Of a stretch of 64,000 nucleotides of DNA, positions 1 through 8,347 are shown in pieces. A model generated the notes under the pieces. That model was not told where the DNA came from, did not search any database, and was given only the letters and a program-made list of their open reading frames with translations. Both the position numbers and the translations under genes were made by a program. Source of the DNA: a bacterium (lineage in GTDB: Bacteria > Bacteroidota > Bacteroidia > Bacteroidales > Muribaculaceae); the NCBI GenBank assembly GCA_004563195.1, contig SFTJ01000005.1, forward strand, positions 1-64,000, written 5' to 3'. Numbering within the stretch: position 1 is the first letter of the stretch; every line of letters begins with the position of its first letter.

Positions 1-480
1 CATCTCTTTTGCTCGGTGTGTGCTTTCGAGACTCTTTATCCAAAGGGTAACGGCGGTGGAAGTGAGTTGCGAGAACATCACCTGAGTGGTGCCGAAGTAA
101 CGTTCGAGATGTCCGATTGCCAACTCGTAGTTACGTGCCGTCCGGTCTTGTCCATTGCTGATAAGACGTGCTATGTGCTGACGTGCGTAATCACTAAAGC
201 AAACATCGTCATTTTCAGCAGTGAGATAATTGACAACGTCACGCACACTCCAGTTGTGGCTATCCACTCTGTTTAACATATCGGAGTAACGAAGTATGGC
301 TTTCGCACAATACTCGTTAACAACAGGGTCTATTATATCACCCGACTTTGCGATTCCTTTAGGGGAAACGATTTTGTCGGTCTTGATATAACCCGGTTTA
401 CTTTTGTGTACAATTCTTATGTACACTGGCAAGAATCCATCGGCTCTTGCATTTCTTACTACTGCTTTAATCGTAGCCAT
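1..480 (-). CDS. Tyrosine recombinase / phage-type integrase, 5' part (truncated by window edge)
   Basis: The minus strand is open from an ATG at 480-478 to the first base of the window, giving 160 codons that start MATIKAVVRNARADG. The first ~60 residues resemble the N-terminal arm-type DNA-binding segment of Bacteroidota tyrosine recombinases (short beta strands with VYIRIVHKSKPG). They are followed by a SAM-like core-binding region (FSDYARQHIARLISNGQD, then RTARNYELAIGHLERYFG). The catalytic R-HxxR-Y domain would lie to the left and cannot be seen, so activity is unknown. The gene reads away from ppdK, and helically spaced GTAAGCG repeats sit just upstream. Such genes mark the end of an integrated element or an orphan integrase. 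The family call is fairly sure; the element is inferred. Confidence 0.82.
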   Translation of the reverse strand, partial: MATIKAVVRNARADGFLPVYIRIVHKSKPGYIKTDKIVSPKGIAKSGDIIDPVVNEYCAKAILRYSDMLNRVDSHNWSVRDVVNYLTAENDDVCFSDYARQHIARLISNGQDRTARNYELAIGHLERYFGTTQVMFSQLTSTAVTLWIKSLESTHRAKEM

Positions 481-496
481 AAGTGTTGTTTTTTGT

Positions 497-584
497 GTAA
501 GCGTTACTGTAAGCGTGGTGTAAGCGACCCATTTTTTAGTGTAAGCATTTTGTAAGTAAATGCCGTTCATTTGGTAAAACTTAC
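497..584. repeat. Phased GTAAGCG direct repeats upstream of the integrase
   Basis: GTAAGCG occurs at 497-503, 509-515 and 520-526, with GTAAGCA at 541-547 and GTAAGTA at 552-558. Start-to-start distances are 12, 11, 21 and 11 bp, close to one or two helical turns. An inverted CTTAC lies at 580-584. The placement directly upstream of an integrase start suggests arm-type integrase sites, excisionase sites or an autoregulatory operator. The function is inferred. Confidence 0.6.
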
Positions 585-616
585 TGCGGTCAAATGCACG
601 AACCCCCTAAGAACAG

Positions 617-658
617 TTTAGGCTGTAACCTCTGTTTATCAGAGTGTTACAGCCTAAA
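617..658 (-). terminator. Long hairpin 3' of ppdK
   Basis: Arms TTTAGGCTGTAAC (617-629) and GTTACAGCCTAAA (646-658) pair perfectly. An inner CTCTG/CAGAG stem (630-634/640-644) continues the helix around a TTTAT loop, with one bulged T. The position right after ppdK suggests transcription termination. There is no U-run on the minus strand, so a role in the adjacent integrase attachment region is also possible. Confidence 0.55.
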
Positions 659-668
659 TCAATAGGTT

Positions 669-3332
669 TTAAAGTCTAACGCTTATTCTTCTACGCTTGC
701 CTGCGCCGCAGAACTTAACTGATGATGGTTCACCACCGTGTTCACCGCAAATACCGGTGCGCAAGTTAGGACGTACTTCCTTACCGCGTTCTACGGCTAT
801 CTTAATAAGTTGTCCTACACCATTCTGGTCGAGAACTTGGAATGGGTCAACTTTAAGAATCTTCTTGTCGAGGTAAACGGGCAAGAAGCTTGCGATATCG
901 TCGCGGCTGTAACCGAATGTCATCTGAGTCAAGTCGTTTGTACCGAATGAGAAGTATTCAGCTTCAGTAGCGATGCGGTCGGCAGTGAGGGCTGCACGTG
1001 GAATTTCAATCATTGTACCGATTTCGAATTCTACTTCGATGCCGTATTCTGCAAATACTTCCTTAGCGGTCTTTTGGATAATATCCTTTTGTTGCTTGAG
1101 CTCGTGAAGAATACCGATAAGTGGAACCATGATTTCAGGCATTGGGTTCTTGCCTTCCTTCTTGAGTTCGCAAGCAGCGCTTAGGATAGCGCGAGTTTGC
1201 ATAGCGGTAATTTCGGGGAATGTGATACCGAGACGGCAACCACGGTGACCGAGCATCGGGTTGTTTTCAGCCAAGTTGTTTACGCGCTTGGTGATTTCCT
1301 CAAGGCTGATACCCATTTCTTCAGCCATGATTTGTTGACCCTTCAAATCGTGAGGTACGAATTCGTGCAAAGGAGGATCGAGCAAGCGGATGTTAACCGG
1401 GCAACCGTCCATAGCTTCCAAAATGCCCTTGAAGTCGGCCTTCTGATATGGGAGCAACTTAGCCAATGCCTTTTCGCGACCTTCTACTGTGTCGGAAAGA
1501 ATCATTTCGCGCATTGCCACAATCTTCTTATCTTCGAAGAACATGTGTTCTGTACGAGTAAGACCGATACCCTTAGCGCCGAAGTTGCGAGCTACTTGAG
1601 CATCGTGTGGAGTGTCGGCGTTGGTGCGAACTTGGAGCTTGGTGTACTTGTCGCAGAGGTCCATAAGAGCCTTGAAGTCACCCGAAAGTTCAGCAGCCTT
1701 GGTTGGGATTTCGCCGGCATATACTTGACCGGTAGAACCGTTGAGCGAGATGAAGTCGCCTTCGTGGTAAACCACACCTTCCACTTCGAGAGTCTTGGTC
1801 TTGTAGTTGATGTTGAGAGCGCCTGCACCCGAAACGCAGCACTTACCCATACCGCGAGCCACAACAGCTGCGTGAGAAGTCATACCGCCGCGAGCAGTGA
1901 GGATACCTTCAGCAGCCGACATACCTGCCAAGTCTTCAGGCGATGTTTCGATGCGGACCATGATAACGCGATGGCCGTCGTTGTGCCATGCTTGAGCGTC
2001 GTCGGCGTGGAATACGATTTGACCACATGCAGCACCCGGCGATGCAGGAAGACCTTGTGTGATGGCTTTTGCCTTCTTCAACGCGTCCTTGTCGAATACA
2101 GGGTGAAGGAGTTCGTCGAGCTTTTGTGGTTCGCAACGAAGGATAGCAGTCTTTTCGTCGATCAAGCCTTCCTTCAAGAGATCCATAGCTATCTTCACCA
2201 TAGCAGTACCTGTGCGCTTGCCGTTACGAGTCTGCAAGAACCAGAGTTTACCTTCTTGAACGGTGAATTCCATATCTTGCATATCGTGATAGTGATTTTC
2301 GAGCTTGTTTTGGATAGCATCGAGTTCCTTGTAGATTTCAGGCATAGCTTCTTCCATCGAAGGATACTTGCTTGCGCGTTCTTCTTCAGAGATACCTTGA
2401 AGGGCAGCCCAGCGGCGTGAGCCTTCGATAGTGATTTGTTGCGGAGTGCGGATACCGGCAACTACGTCTTCACCTTGAGCGTTAACGAGGTATTCACCGT
2501 TGAAAATATTTTCACCGGTAGCAGCGTCGCGGCTGAAGCATACACCTGTAGCCGATGTTTCACCCATGTTACCGAATACCATAGCCATAACCGAAACAGC
2601 TGTACCCCATTCGTCTGGAATTCCTTCCATCTTACGATAAAGGATAGCGCGTTCGTTCATCCAGCTGCGGAATACTGCACAAATGGCGCCCCAAAGTTGT
2701 TCCATAGGATTGTTGGGGAAATCGTGACCTGTTTGTTCTTTGATGGCCTTCTTGAAGCGTGCAACGAGGTCCTTCAAATCTTCTACCGAAAGGTCCTTGT
2801 CGAGCTTAACGCCGCGAGCTTCCTTAACCTCTTCGATGATTGCTTCGAATGGGTCGATGTCTTCCTTGTTTACCGGCTTCATGCCAAGAACAACGTCGCC
2901 ATACATCTGTACGAAACGGCGATAAGAGTCGTAAACGAAGTGAGGATTGTTGGTCTTCTTTACCATACCTTCAGCCACCTCGTCGTTAAGACCGAGGTTG
3001 AGGATAGTATCCATCATACCCGGCATCGAAGCGCGTGCTCCTGAGCGAACAGAAAGAAGGAGTGGGTTTTCTACACTTCCGAACTTGCAGTTCATCAATG
3101 TTTCGATGTGCTTAACTGCTTGTTCTACTTCATCTTGAAGACGATTTACAATTTCGTCTTGTCCAACTTTGTAGTAATCGTTACAAACTTCGGTGGTGAT
3201 AGTGAAACCGGGAGGAACAGGAACCCCGATAAGGTTCATCTCGGCAAGGTTTGCACCCTTACCACCCAATAGATTTCTCATGTCGGCACGGCCTTCTGCT
3301 TGACCGTTTCCGAAAGTATAAATACTTTTCAT
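669..3332 (-). CDS. ppdK: Pyruvate, phosphate dikinase with an altered C-terminus
   Basis: Interconverts pyruvate, ATP and phosphate with phosphoenolpyruvate, AMP and pyrophosphate in the cytoplasm. The 887-residue product has the N-terminal ATP-grasp domain (LLGGKGANLAEM near residue 22), the phosphohistidine swivel motif GGMTSHAAVVARGMGK and the C-terminal PEP/pyruvate TIM barrel ending in the catalytic-cysteine motif GICGEHGG. After SSVKFC the protein leaves the family consensus and ends GAGKRRRISVRL. A second frame at 709-683 encodes AAQASVEE followed by a stop, which is what a PPDK C-terminus (ARLAAAQA-type) looks like. About 20 residues of the last barrel segment therefore seem to be missing, with a frameshift, at a CTGC junction (708-711). 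This may be a real lesion or an assembly error. A -7 element TATCTTTGC (minus strand, 3415-3423) lies about 80 bp upstream of the start. Confidence 0.95.
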   Translation of the reverse strand: MKSIYTFGNGQAEGRADMRNLLGGKGANLAEMNLIGVPVPPGFTITTEVCNDYYKVGQDEIVNRLQDEVEQAVKHIETLMNCKFGSVENPLLLSVRSGARASMPGMMDTILNLGLNDEVAEGMVKKTNNPHFVYDSYRRFVQMYGDVVLGMKPVNKEDIDPFEAIIEEVKEARGVKLDKDLSVEDLKDLVARFKKAIKEQTGHDFPNNPMEQLWGAICAVFRSWMNERAILYRKMEGIPDEWGTAVSVMAMVFGNMGETSATGVCFSRDAATGENIFNGEYLVNAQGEDVVAGIRTPQQITIEGSRRWAALQGISEEERASKYPSMEEAMPEIYKELDAIQNKLENHYHDMQDMEFTVQEGKLWFLQTRNGKRTGTAMVKIAMDLLKEGLIDEKTAILRCEPQKLDELLHPVFDKDALKKAKAITQGLPASPGAACGQIVFHADDAQAWHNDGHRVIMVRIETSPEDLAGMSAAEGILTARGGMTSHAAVVARGMGKCCVSGAGALNINYKTKTLEVEGVVYHEGDFISLNGSTGQVYAGEIPTKAAELSGDFKALMDLCDKYTKLQVRTNADTPHDAQVARNFGAKGIGLTRTEHMFFEDKKIVAMREMILSDTVEGREKALAKLLPYQKADFKGILEAMDGCPVNIRLLDPPLHEFVPHDLKGQQIMAEEMGISLEEITKRVNNLAENNPMLGHRGCRLGITFPEITAMQTRAILSAACELKKEGKNPMPEIMVPLIGILHELKQQKDIIQKTAKEVFAEYGIEVEFEIGTMIEIPRAALTADRIATEAEYFSFGTNDLTQMTFGYSRDDIASFLPVYLDKKILKVDPFQVLDQNGVGQLIKIAVERGKEVRPNLRTGICGEHGGEPSSVKFCGAGKRRRISVRL

Positions 3333-3414
3333 GTAAAAATTAATATAGATTTTATGTGATAGTAAACTTGTGATTGGTTACCGATAATCACTTTGGTTGT
3401 CCAAAATATTATTT

Positions 3415-3423
3415 GCAAAGATA
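3415..3423 (-). promoter_or_regulatory. Promoter -7 element for ppdK
   Basis: The minus strand reads TATCTTTGC, an exact match to the Bacteroidota -7 consensus TAnnTTTGC. The implied leader is about 75 nt and holds a short inverted repeat GTGATT/AATCAC (3371-3392). No clear -33 TTTG is visible. Confidence 0.6.
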
Positions 3424-3537
3424 ACAAAATTTTGATTTATATAAAAAATTGTAGCAGAAAGTTTGAAGAAAAATGAACTATAGTTAAAATATGGTGGTTC
3501 ATTTGTTGCAAATAGAGATATAATTTAGCAGTGTTGG

Positions 3538-3570
3538 TTGTGAAATACCGATATTTAGTAGTAATTTTGC
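3538..3570 (+). promoter_or_regulatory. Promoter for rlmD
   Basis: The -7 element TAATTTTGC is at 3562-3570, with a TTG at 3538-3540 as a plausible -33 and a 21 bp spacer. Transcription would begin near 3577. That makes ATG 3591 the start codon and excludes the upstream in-frame TTG/ATG codons. Confidence 0.6.
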
Positions 3571-3590
3571 AAAAATTTAATCAACAAGAA

Positions 3591-5003
3591 ATGAGCAGAA
3601 AACGCAGAGAATTACCAATACTCGAAAATATCGAGATATCAGATGTGGCAGCCGAGGGAAAGAGCCTGGCTCGTGTAAACGAGATGGTGGTGTTTATCCC
3701 ATACGGAGCACCCGGCGATATAGTAGATGTGAAATTGGACAAAAAGAAGAAATCGTATGGCGAAGGCCACATTGTGGCGATGAAGCAGCCGAGCCAGATA
3801 CGCATCGAGCCGTTTTGCGAGCATTTCGGTGTGTGTGGCGGTTGCAAGTGGCAACATCTCCCCTATGAATATCAACTGAAATACAAGCGTCAACAAGTGG
3901 TCGACGCCTTACAACGCATAGCTAAGGTGGAATTGCCCGAGGTTAACGACATTCTCGGCTCGGAACGCATTCGTCACTATCGCAATAAGCTTGAATACAC
4001 TTTCTCCAATCGCAGTTGGCTCACTTATGAGCAAATGCAGTCGGGCGAAGAGTTCCCCGACCGCAATGCTCTCGGATTTCACATTCCCGGTGCCTTCGAC
4101 AAGGTGCTCGACATAAAGAAATGTTGGCTACAAGATGACATATCTAATGATATTCGTCTTTTCCTTCGCAATTATGCGCTTTCGAAGGGATATACATTCT
4201 ACGATTTGCGTGCACAAAATGGCCTAATGCGCACCATAATGCTACGCACCACCGGCACCGGCGAAATAATGCTCATTGTGGTATTCGGCGAGCCCAATCA
4301 CGAGGCTATTAGCGATGTTATGGCTGCTCTAAAGGAGCGATTCCCCGCAATCACTTCGCTGCAATATGTTATCAATCTAAAAGTTAACGACACTATAGCC
4401 GACCAAGAGATCATCACCTACAGCGGTCGCGACTATGTGGAGGAAGAAATGGAGGGATTGCGATTCAGAATAGGTCCGAAATCATTCTATCAAACCAATT
4501 CGCTTCAGGCCTATGAGCTATATAAAGTGGCACGACGCATGGCACAGCTCACCGGCAATGAACTTGTATACGACCTTTACACCGGCACCGGCACCATAGC
4601 CAATTTCGTGGCTAAGATGGCAAAGAAAGTGATAGGTATAGAGTATGTGCCCGAAGCAATAGAAGATGCCAAACTCAATTCGCGAGTAAATGGCATAGAA
4701 AACACCGAATTCTACGCCGGCGATATGAAAGATATTCTCACCGACGATTTTGTGGCAGCCAACGGCCGTCCGGACGTGATGATAGTGGACCCGCCAAGAG
4801 CCGGAATGCACGAAGATGTGGTGAATGTGATTCTTAACTCAGAGCCCGAGCGCATAGTGTATGTAAGCTGCAATCCAGCCACTCAGGCGCGCGACTTGGC
4901 TATGCTCGACGTGAAATATCGCGTGATGGAGGTGCAACCTGTAGATATGTTCCCACACACTCATCATGTGGAGAATGTGGTGGCACTCGAACTGCGAAAA
5001 TAA
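3591..5003 (+). CDS. rlmD: 23S rRNA (uracil-5-)-methyltransferase, RlmD/RumA family
   Basis: SAM-dependent 5-methyluridine formation in 23S rRNA. The 470-residue protein has an N-terminal TRAM domain (about residues 8-65), iron-sulfur cysteines in CEHFGVCGGCKW (C76, C82, C85, with a fourth in KKCW), a SAM-binding Rossmann domain (YDLYTGTGTIANF), the VDPPRAGMH loop and the catalytic cysteine in YVSCNPATQARDLA. ATG 3591 is chosen because the promoter -7 element lies at 3562-3570 and family members begin shortly before the TRAM domain. The gene is transcribed alone, with the convergent CYTH gene 15 bp beyond its stop. RlmC/RlmD/TrmA-type specificity cannot be settled from sequence alone; RlmD-like is the usual annotation in Bacteroidota. 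Confidence 0.93.
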   Translation: MSRKRRELPILENIEISDVAAEGKSLARVNEMVVFIPYGAPGDIVDVKLDKKKKSYGEGHIVAMKQPSQIRIEPFCEHFGVCGGCKWQHLPYEYQLKYKRQQVVDALQRIAKVELPEVNDILGSERIRHYRNKLEYTFSNRSWLTYEQMQSGEEFPDRNALGFHIPGAFDKVLDIKKCWLQDDISNDIRLFLRNYALSKGYTFYDLRAQNGLMRTIMLRTTGTGEIMLIVVFGEPNHEAISDVMAALKERFPAITSLQYVINLKVNDTIADQEIITYSGRDYVEEEMEGLRFRIGPKSFYQTNSLQAYELYKVARRMAQLTGNELVYDLYTGTGTIANFVAKMAKKVIGIEYVPEAIEDAKLNSRVNGIENTEFYAGDMKDILTDDFVAANGRPDVMIVDPPRAGMHEDVVNVILNSEPERIVYVSCNPATQARDLAMLDVKYRVMEVQPVDMFPHTHHVENVVALELRK

Positions 5004-5018
5004 TCTAAAACCATCCTA

Positions 5019-5495
5019 TTATTGCTCGTCGCATGGCACCGTGGTGGCTGTCGACAAGCAAGAATTGTAATAACGGGCATCGCCCGTAACATTTTTCCCG
5101 ACGAATGGCGGCAACGAATAGGTGTGCTCCTCGTCGGGAATTTCTATTTCAGCCATCACCAACCCATGTAGATGACCTTCAAAACGGTCTACCTCCCACT
5201 TTTCGCCATCGAAATGCACTATATACCTATACTTGTCGATTATGGGCTGCAAGCACAATTCCTTTAGCATAAGTGCAGCATCGTCGTAGGGTATTTCGTA
5301 CTCAAATTCCATTCTCGAAGCGCCCTTATTGCGGCTTTTTATGGTCACAAATCCACGGTTATCGTATGTGCGTACGCGCACGGTGCGGTCACATTCGGTG
5401 GATAAATAGCCTTGCATTATACGATGACACTCCGTAGCCATCGTTTCGTAGCTTTGGTCGATAACAAGATACTTGTGTTCGATTTCTGTAGTCAT
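5019..5495 (-). CDS. CYTH domain protein (triphosphate tunnel metalloenzyme-like)
   Basis: A standalone 158-residue CYTH protein. Its N-terminus MTTEIEHKYLV carries the ExExK-type signature (E-I-E-H-K) of the triphosphate tunnel fold. Later charged strands (RVRTYDNRGFVTIKSR, FEYEIPYDDA, WEVDRFEG, MAEIEIPDEE) match the alternating basic and acidic beta strands that bind metal and triphosphate. Family members hydrolyse inorganic triphosphate or thiamine triphosphate, or make cAMP. The short single-domain form suggests a triphosphatase, but the substrate is not known. The start at 5495 is chosen because the family begins at this motif; an upstream in-frame ATG would add 21 unrelated residues. 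Confidence 0.85.
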   Translation of the reverse strand: MTTEIEHKYLVIDQSYETMATECHRIMQGYLSTECDRTVRVRTYDNRGFVTIKSRNKGASRMEFEYEIPYDDAALMLKELCLQPIIDKYRYIVHFDGEKWEVDRFEGHLHGLVMAEIEIPDEEHTYSLPPFVGKNVTGDARYYNSCLSTATTVPCDEQ

Positions 5496-5544
5496 TTTTG
5501 ACAGTTTTTGTGAATTATTGACTATAAATTCTCTCATTTGAAAC

Positions 5545-5576
5545 ATTGAGAAGCGCAATAATATGCTTACTTTTGC
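5545..5576 (+). promoter_or_regulatory. Promoter for the DUF5686 gene
   Basis: The -7 element TACTTTTGC (5568-5576) is preceded by ATTG (5545-5548) with a 19 bp spacer, a good Bacteroidota promoter. It gives a leader of roughly 45 nt before the GTG start at 5626. Confidence 0.6.
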
Positions 5577-5625
5577 AAAAATATATGATAGAGATATATT
5601 CTACAAATAAATAGGGAAATTTAAG

Positions 5626-8178
5626 GTGAAATTTTATAGAAAAATTGCTGGTATAATCATAGTTTTTGCAGCATGCTGTTTTGCAGCACACGGGCAGCAT
5701 ATTCAAAGCGAAACAACCATTGAGGGCATAGTGGTCGACTCCATTACCGGGGAGCCGATGCCTTATGTCGCCATATTTCTAAAAGGGTCGGATCGTGGAA
5801 CTATGACCGACGACAATGGCAAGTTCAAGATTACCACCGGGGTAAACTTTATTAGCCTGAGTGTGTCGCTTATGGGCTACGACAACAAGGAGGTATTCGT
5901 AAATAAAGGCCGGAGCAACAATGTGGTAATAAAAATTGTACCCACCGGTGTGGCACTCAAGGAATTAGTGGTAAAGCCGGGCAAGGAAAAATATAGCAAG
6001 AAGAATAATCCCGCAGTGGAATTTGTAAAAAAAGTGATTAAAAAGCGCGACCTCTACGACCCTCAAAATCACGAATATTACAACTACGACAAATATCACA
6101 AACTCACTTGCGGTTTGAGTGGTTTCAACCCCGACAATAAAAACTGGGTAAAAAAACGCTTCAATTTCATCTACGAATTTATGGACACGAGCGAAATCTC
6201 GGGCAAACGCATTCTTCCGCTCTCTATAAAGGAAATGGTGTCGACCGAACACTATCGCTTGCACCCGAAATCGCACAAAGAATATATCAAAGGTGTGAAA
6301 CACGCCGGAATCGACGAAATGTTTGATGAAGAAAGCATTCAGCGCTTTCTCGAAGATGTGTTTCGCGAAATCAACATTTTCGACAACGATGTCACCTTTA
6401 TGCAAAACCGCTTTGTGAGTCCCCTATCGCACATTGCCACCGATTTCTACAAGTTTTATCTCAACGATACTATCTATGTAGATGGAGTGAAGTGCATCGA
6501 CTTGAGTTTCTCTCCATTCAATCCGCAATCGTTTGGTTTTAACGGTCGCATCTATGTGGTTGCCGACGACACTACTATGTTTGTAAAGAAAGTGAAAATG
6601 AATGTCCCCAAAGACATAAACTTGAACTATGTGCAGAAAATCTACATGGAGCAGGATTATGTTAAAGCCGCTGATGGCTCGCGCCTGAAGACCAAGGACG
6701 ACATGACTGTGGAATTTCAAGTAATGCCCGGCACACAAGAACTATATGCTCGAAGGCTCGTGATGTACGACAATCACAATTTCGATGCTCCCGCCGACAC
6801 CAAACTGTTCAATAAAGAAGGCACTCGAGTGATGGCTACCGATGCCATGTATATGCCCGAAGAGTTTTGGAAGGACAATCGTAAGGCGCCTATCAAGAAA
6901 AGTGAAAATTCCATAAAGCATCTGCTCGACCGGCTGCGTGAGGTGCCACTATTCTACTGGTCGGAGAAGGTGATTGTAACCCTCGTGTCGGGATATATTG
7001 GCACATCGAAGGATAGCAAATTTGACTTCGGACCTATGAATACCACTATCAGTGGCAGCACTCTCGAGGGATTGCGTCTGAAAGTAGGCGGTATGACCAC
7101 AGCAAATCTCAACAAGCATCTCTTTGCCCGAGGCTATGCTGCATATGGTTTCGGCGACGAAAAATGGAAATATAGTGCACAACTCGAATATTCATTCCCC
7201 GAGAAGAAGTATCACAACAACGAATTTCCCATTCACTCGGTGCGAATGCTGCACAAATACGATGTAGACCAACTCGGCCAACACTATCTTTACACCAACC
7301 CCGACAACGTATTCTTGGCATTGAAGCGCATGCCCGACAAAGCAGTCACCTACAAGCGAACAAGCGAGTTGGAGTATAAACTTGAGACAGAAAGCGGCTT
7401 TTCGGTGGCAGCGGGTTTCCGATTCGACCGTCAGGAAGCGAGCAAGTTTATGCCCTTTGTCGATGGTCACGGCAACACTTACAGCAGTTACGACGAAGCA
7501 TCGTTCAATGTCACATTGCGATACGCGCCGGGCGAGAAGTTCTATCAGACCAAAACCTACAGAATTCCCATCAACCTCGATGCGCCGGTATTCACTCTTT
7601 CGCACACCTATGCACCCAAGGGATTTCTTGGCAGCAAATATTGCATCAATAAGACAGAGTTAGGTATTCAAAAACGATTCTGGTTTTCGGCTTTTGGATA
7701 TAGCGATGTGATACTTAAAGCGGGCAAGATATGGAGCAAAGTAGCTTACCCCGATTTGCTATTGCCTAATGCCAACTTGTCGTACACTATTCAGCCCGAA
7801 TCGTATGTCCTTATGAGCCCGCTCGAGTTTATGAACGACCGCTATCTGTCGTGGGATATAACCTATTGGGCAAACGGAACAATATTCAACCGTGTGCCGC
7901 TCTTGAAATATCTGAAGCTGCGCGAAGCATTCTCATTTAGAGGTCTTTACGGCAAATTGGGCAACGGTAATAATCCTCTCAACAATCCCGATGTGCTTCA
8001 ATTTCCCGATTTAAACAACAGCTCACCGATGACCAAGACTCCCTATATGGAGGTAGGTGTAGGTGTCGACAACATTCTCACCTGTCTGCGTCTCGACTAC
8101 GTGTGGCGTCTTACATACCTCGACCGCCCGGGCATCGACCGCCGCGGTCTGAGAGTGCAGCTGCATTTTACTTTCTAA
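5626..8178 (+). CDS. DUF5686 / carboxypeptidase-regulatory-like domain outer-membrane protein
   Basis: An 850-residue exported protein with a GTG start. The signal peptide is KIAGIIIVFAACCFAAHG, probably cleaved near residue 23. It is followed by a CarboxypepD_reg-like beta domain (about 30-115: IEGIVVDSITGEPMPYVAIF). The rest is rich in aromatic, amphipathic beta strands and ends in LRVQLHFTF, with the terminal phenylalanine typical of outer-membrane beta-barrels. This layout fits the Bacteroidota DUF5686 family, which resembles TonB-dependent proteins but has no plug domain. The function is unknown; a role in envelope assembly or transport is inference. It appears monocistronic, with its own promoter and a strong hairpin downstream. 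Confidence 0.85.
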   Translation: MKFYRKIAGIIIVFAACCFAAHGQHIQSETTIEGIVVDSITGEPMPYVAIFLKGSDRGTMTDDNGKFKITTGVNFISLSVSLMGYDNKEVFVNKGRSNNVVIKIVPTGVALKELVVKPGKEKYSKKNNPAVEFVKKVIKKRDLYDPQNHEYYNYDKYHKLTCGLSGFNPDNKNWVKKRFNFIYEFMDTSEISGKRILPLSIKEMVSTEHYRLHPKSHKEYIKGVKHAGIDEMFDEESIQRFLEDVFREINIFDNDVTFMQNRFVSPLSHIATDFYKFYLNDTIYVDGVKCIDLSFSPFNPQSFGFNGRIYVVADDTTMFVKKVKMNVPKDINLNYVQKIYMEQDYVKAADGSRLKTKDDMTVEFQVMPGTQELYARRLVMYDNHNFDAPADTKLFNKEGTRVMATDAMYMPEEFWKDNRKAPIKKSENSIKHLLDRLREVPLFYWSEKVIVTLVSGYIGTSKDSKFDFGPMNTTISGSTLEGLRLKVGGMTTANLNKHLFARGYAAYGFGDEKWKYSAQLEYSFPEKKYHNNEFPIHSVRMLHKYDVDQLGQHYLYTNPDNVFLALKRMPDKAVTYKRTSELEYKLETESGFSVAAGFRFDRQEASKFMPFVDGHGNTYSSYDEASFNVTLRYAPGEKFYQTKTYRIPINLDAPVFTLSHTYAPKGFLGSKYCINKTELGIQKRFWFSAFGYSDVILKAGKIWSKVAYPDLLLPNANLSYTIQPESYVLMSPLEFMNDRYLSWDITYWANGTIFNRVPLLKYLKLREAFSFRGLYGKLGNGNNPLNNPDVLQFPDLNNSSPMTKTPYMEVGVGVDNILTCLRLDYVWRLTYLDRPGIDRRGLRVQLHFTF

Positions 8179-8237
8179 GAGCAAACACATAGCCCCCTTC
8201 CCTGTTTTACGGTTCTTGAAATATCAACAATAATAAC

Positions 8238-8290
8238 TGAGCCCATAACTGTGCAAGCACTTGCTGCAGTGTTATGGGCTCAAATTTTCT
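8238..8290 (+). terminator. Rho-independent terminator after the DUF5686 gene
   Basis: Perfect arms TGAGCCCATAAC (8238-8249) and GTTATGGGCTCA (8271-8282) are followed by AATTTTCTTT. The gene on the other side is convergent, so the hairpin may serve both strands. Confidence 0.8.
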
Positions 8291-8347
8291 TTATCGGATT
8301 ATCAGATGCACTTACACATTACTTAATAATGATGCGTGCACTAATCA

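Noticed and set aside
669..730. The altered PPDK C-terminus as an integrase attachment junction
   Set aside because: The out-of-frame AAQASVEE tail shows native ppdK DNA on both sides of the break, so a small internal deletion explains it better than an element end.
1197..2420. A long plus-strand open frame of 407 codons inside ppdK
   Set aside because: It is antisense to the conserved ppdK coding sequence and its translation resembles no protein family. It reflects the codon use of the true gene.
5496..5558. Upstream ATG as the start of the CYTH gene
   Set aside because: It would add 21 residues before the family-typical MTTEIEHKY start without a supporting ribosome-binding site.
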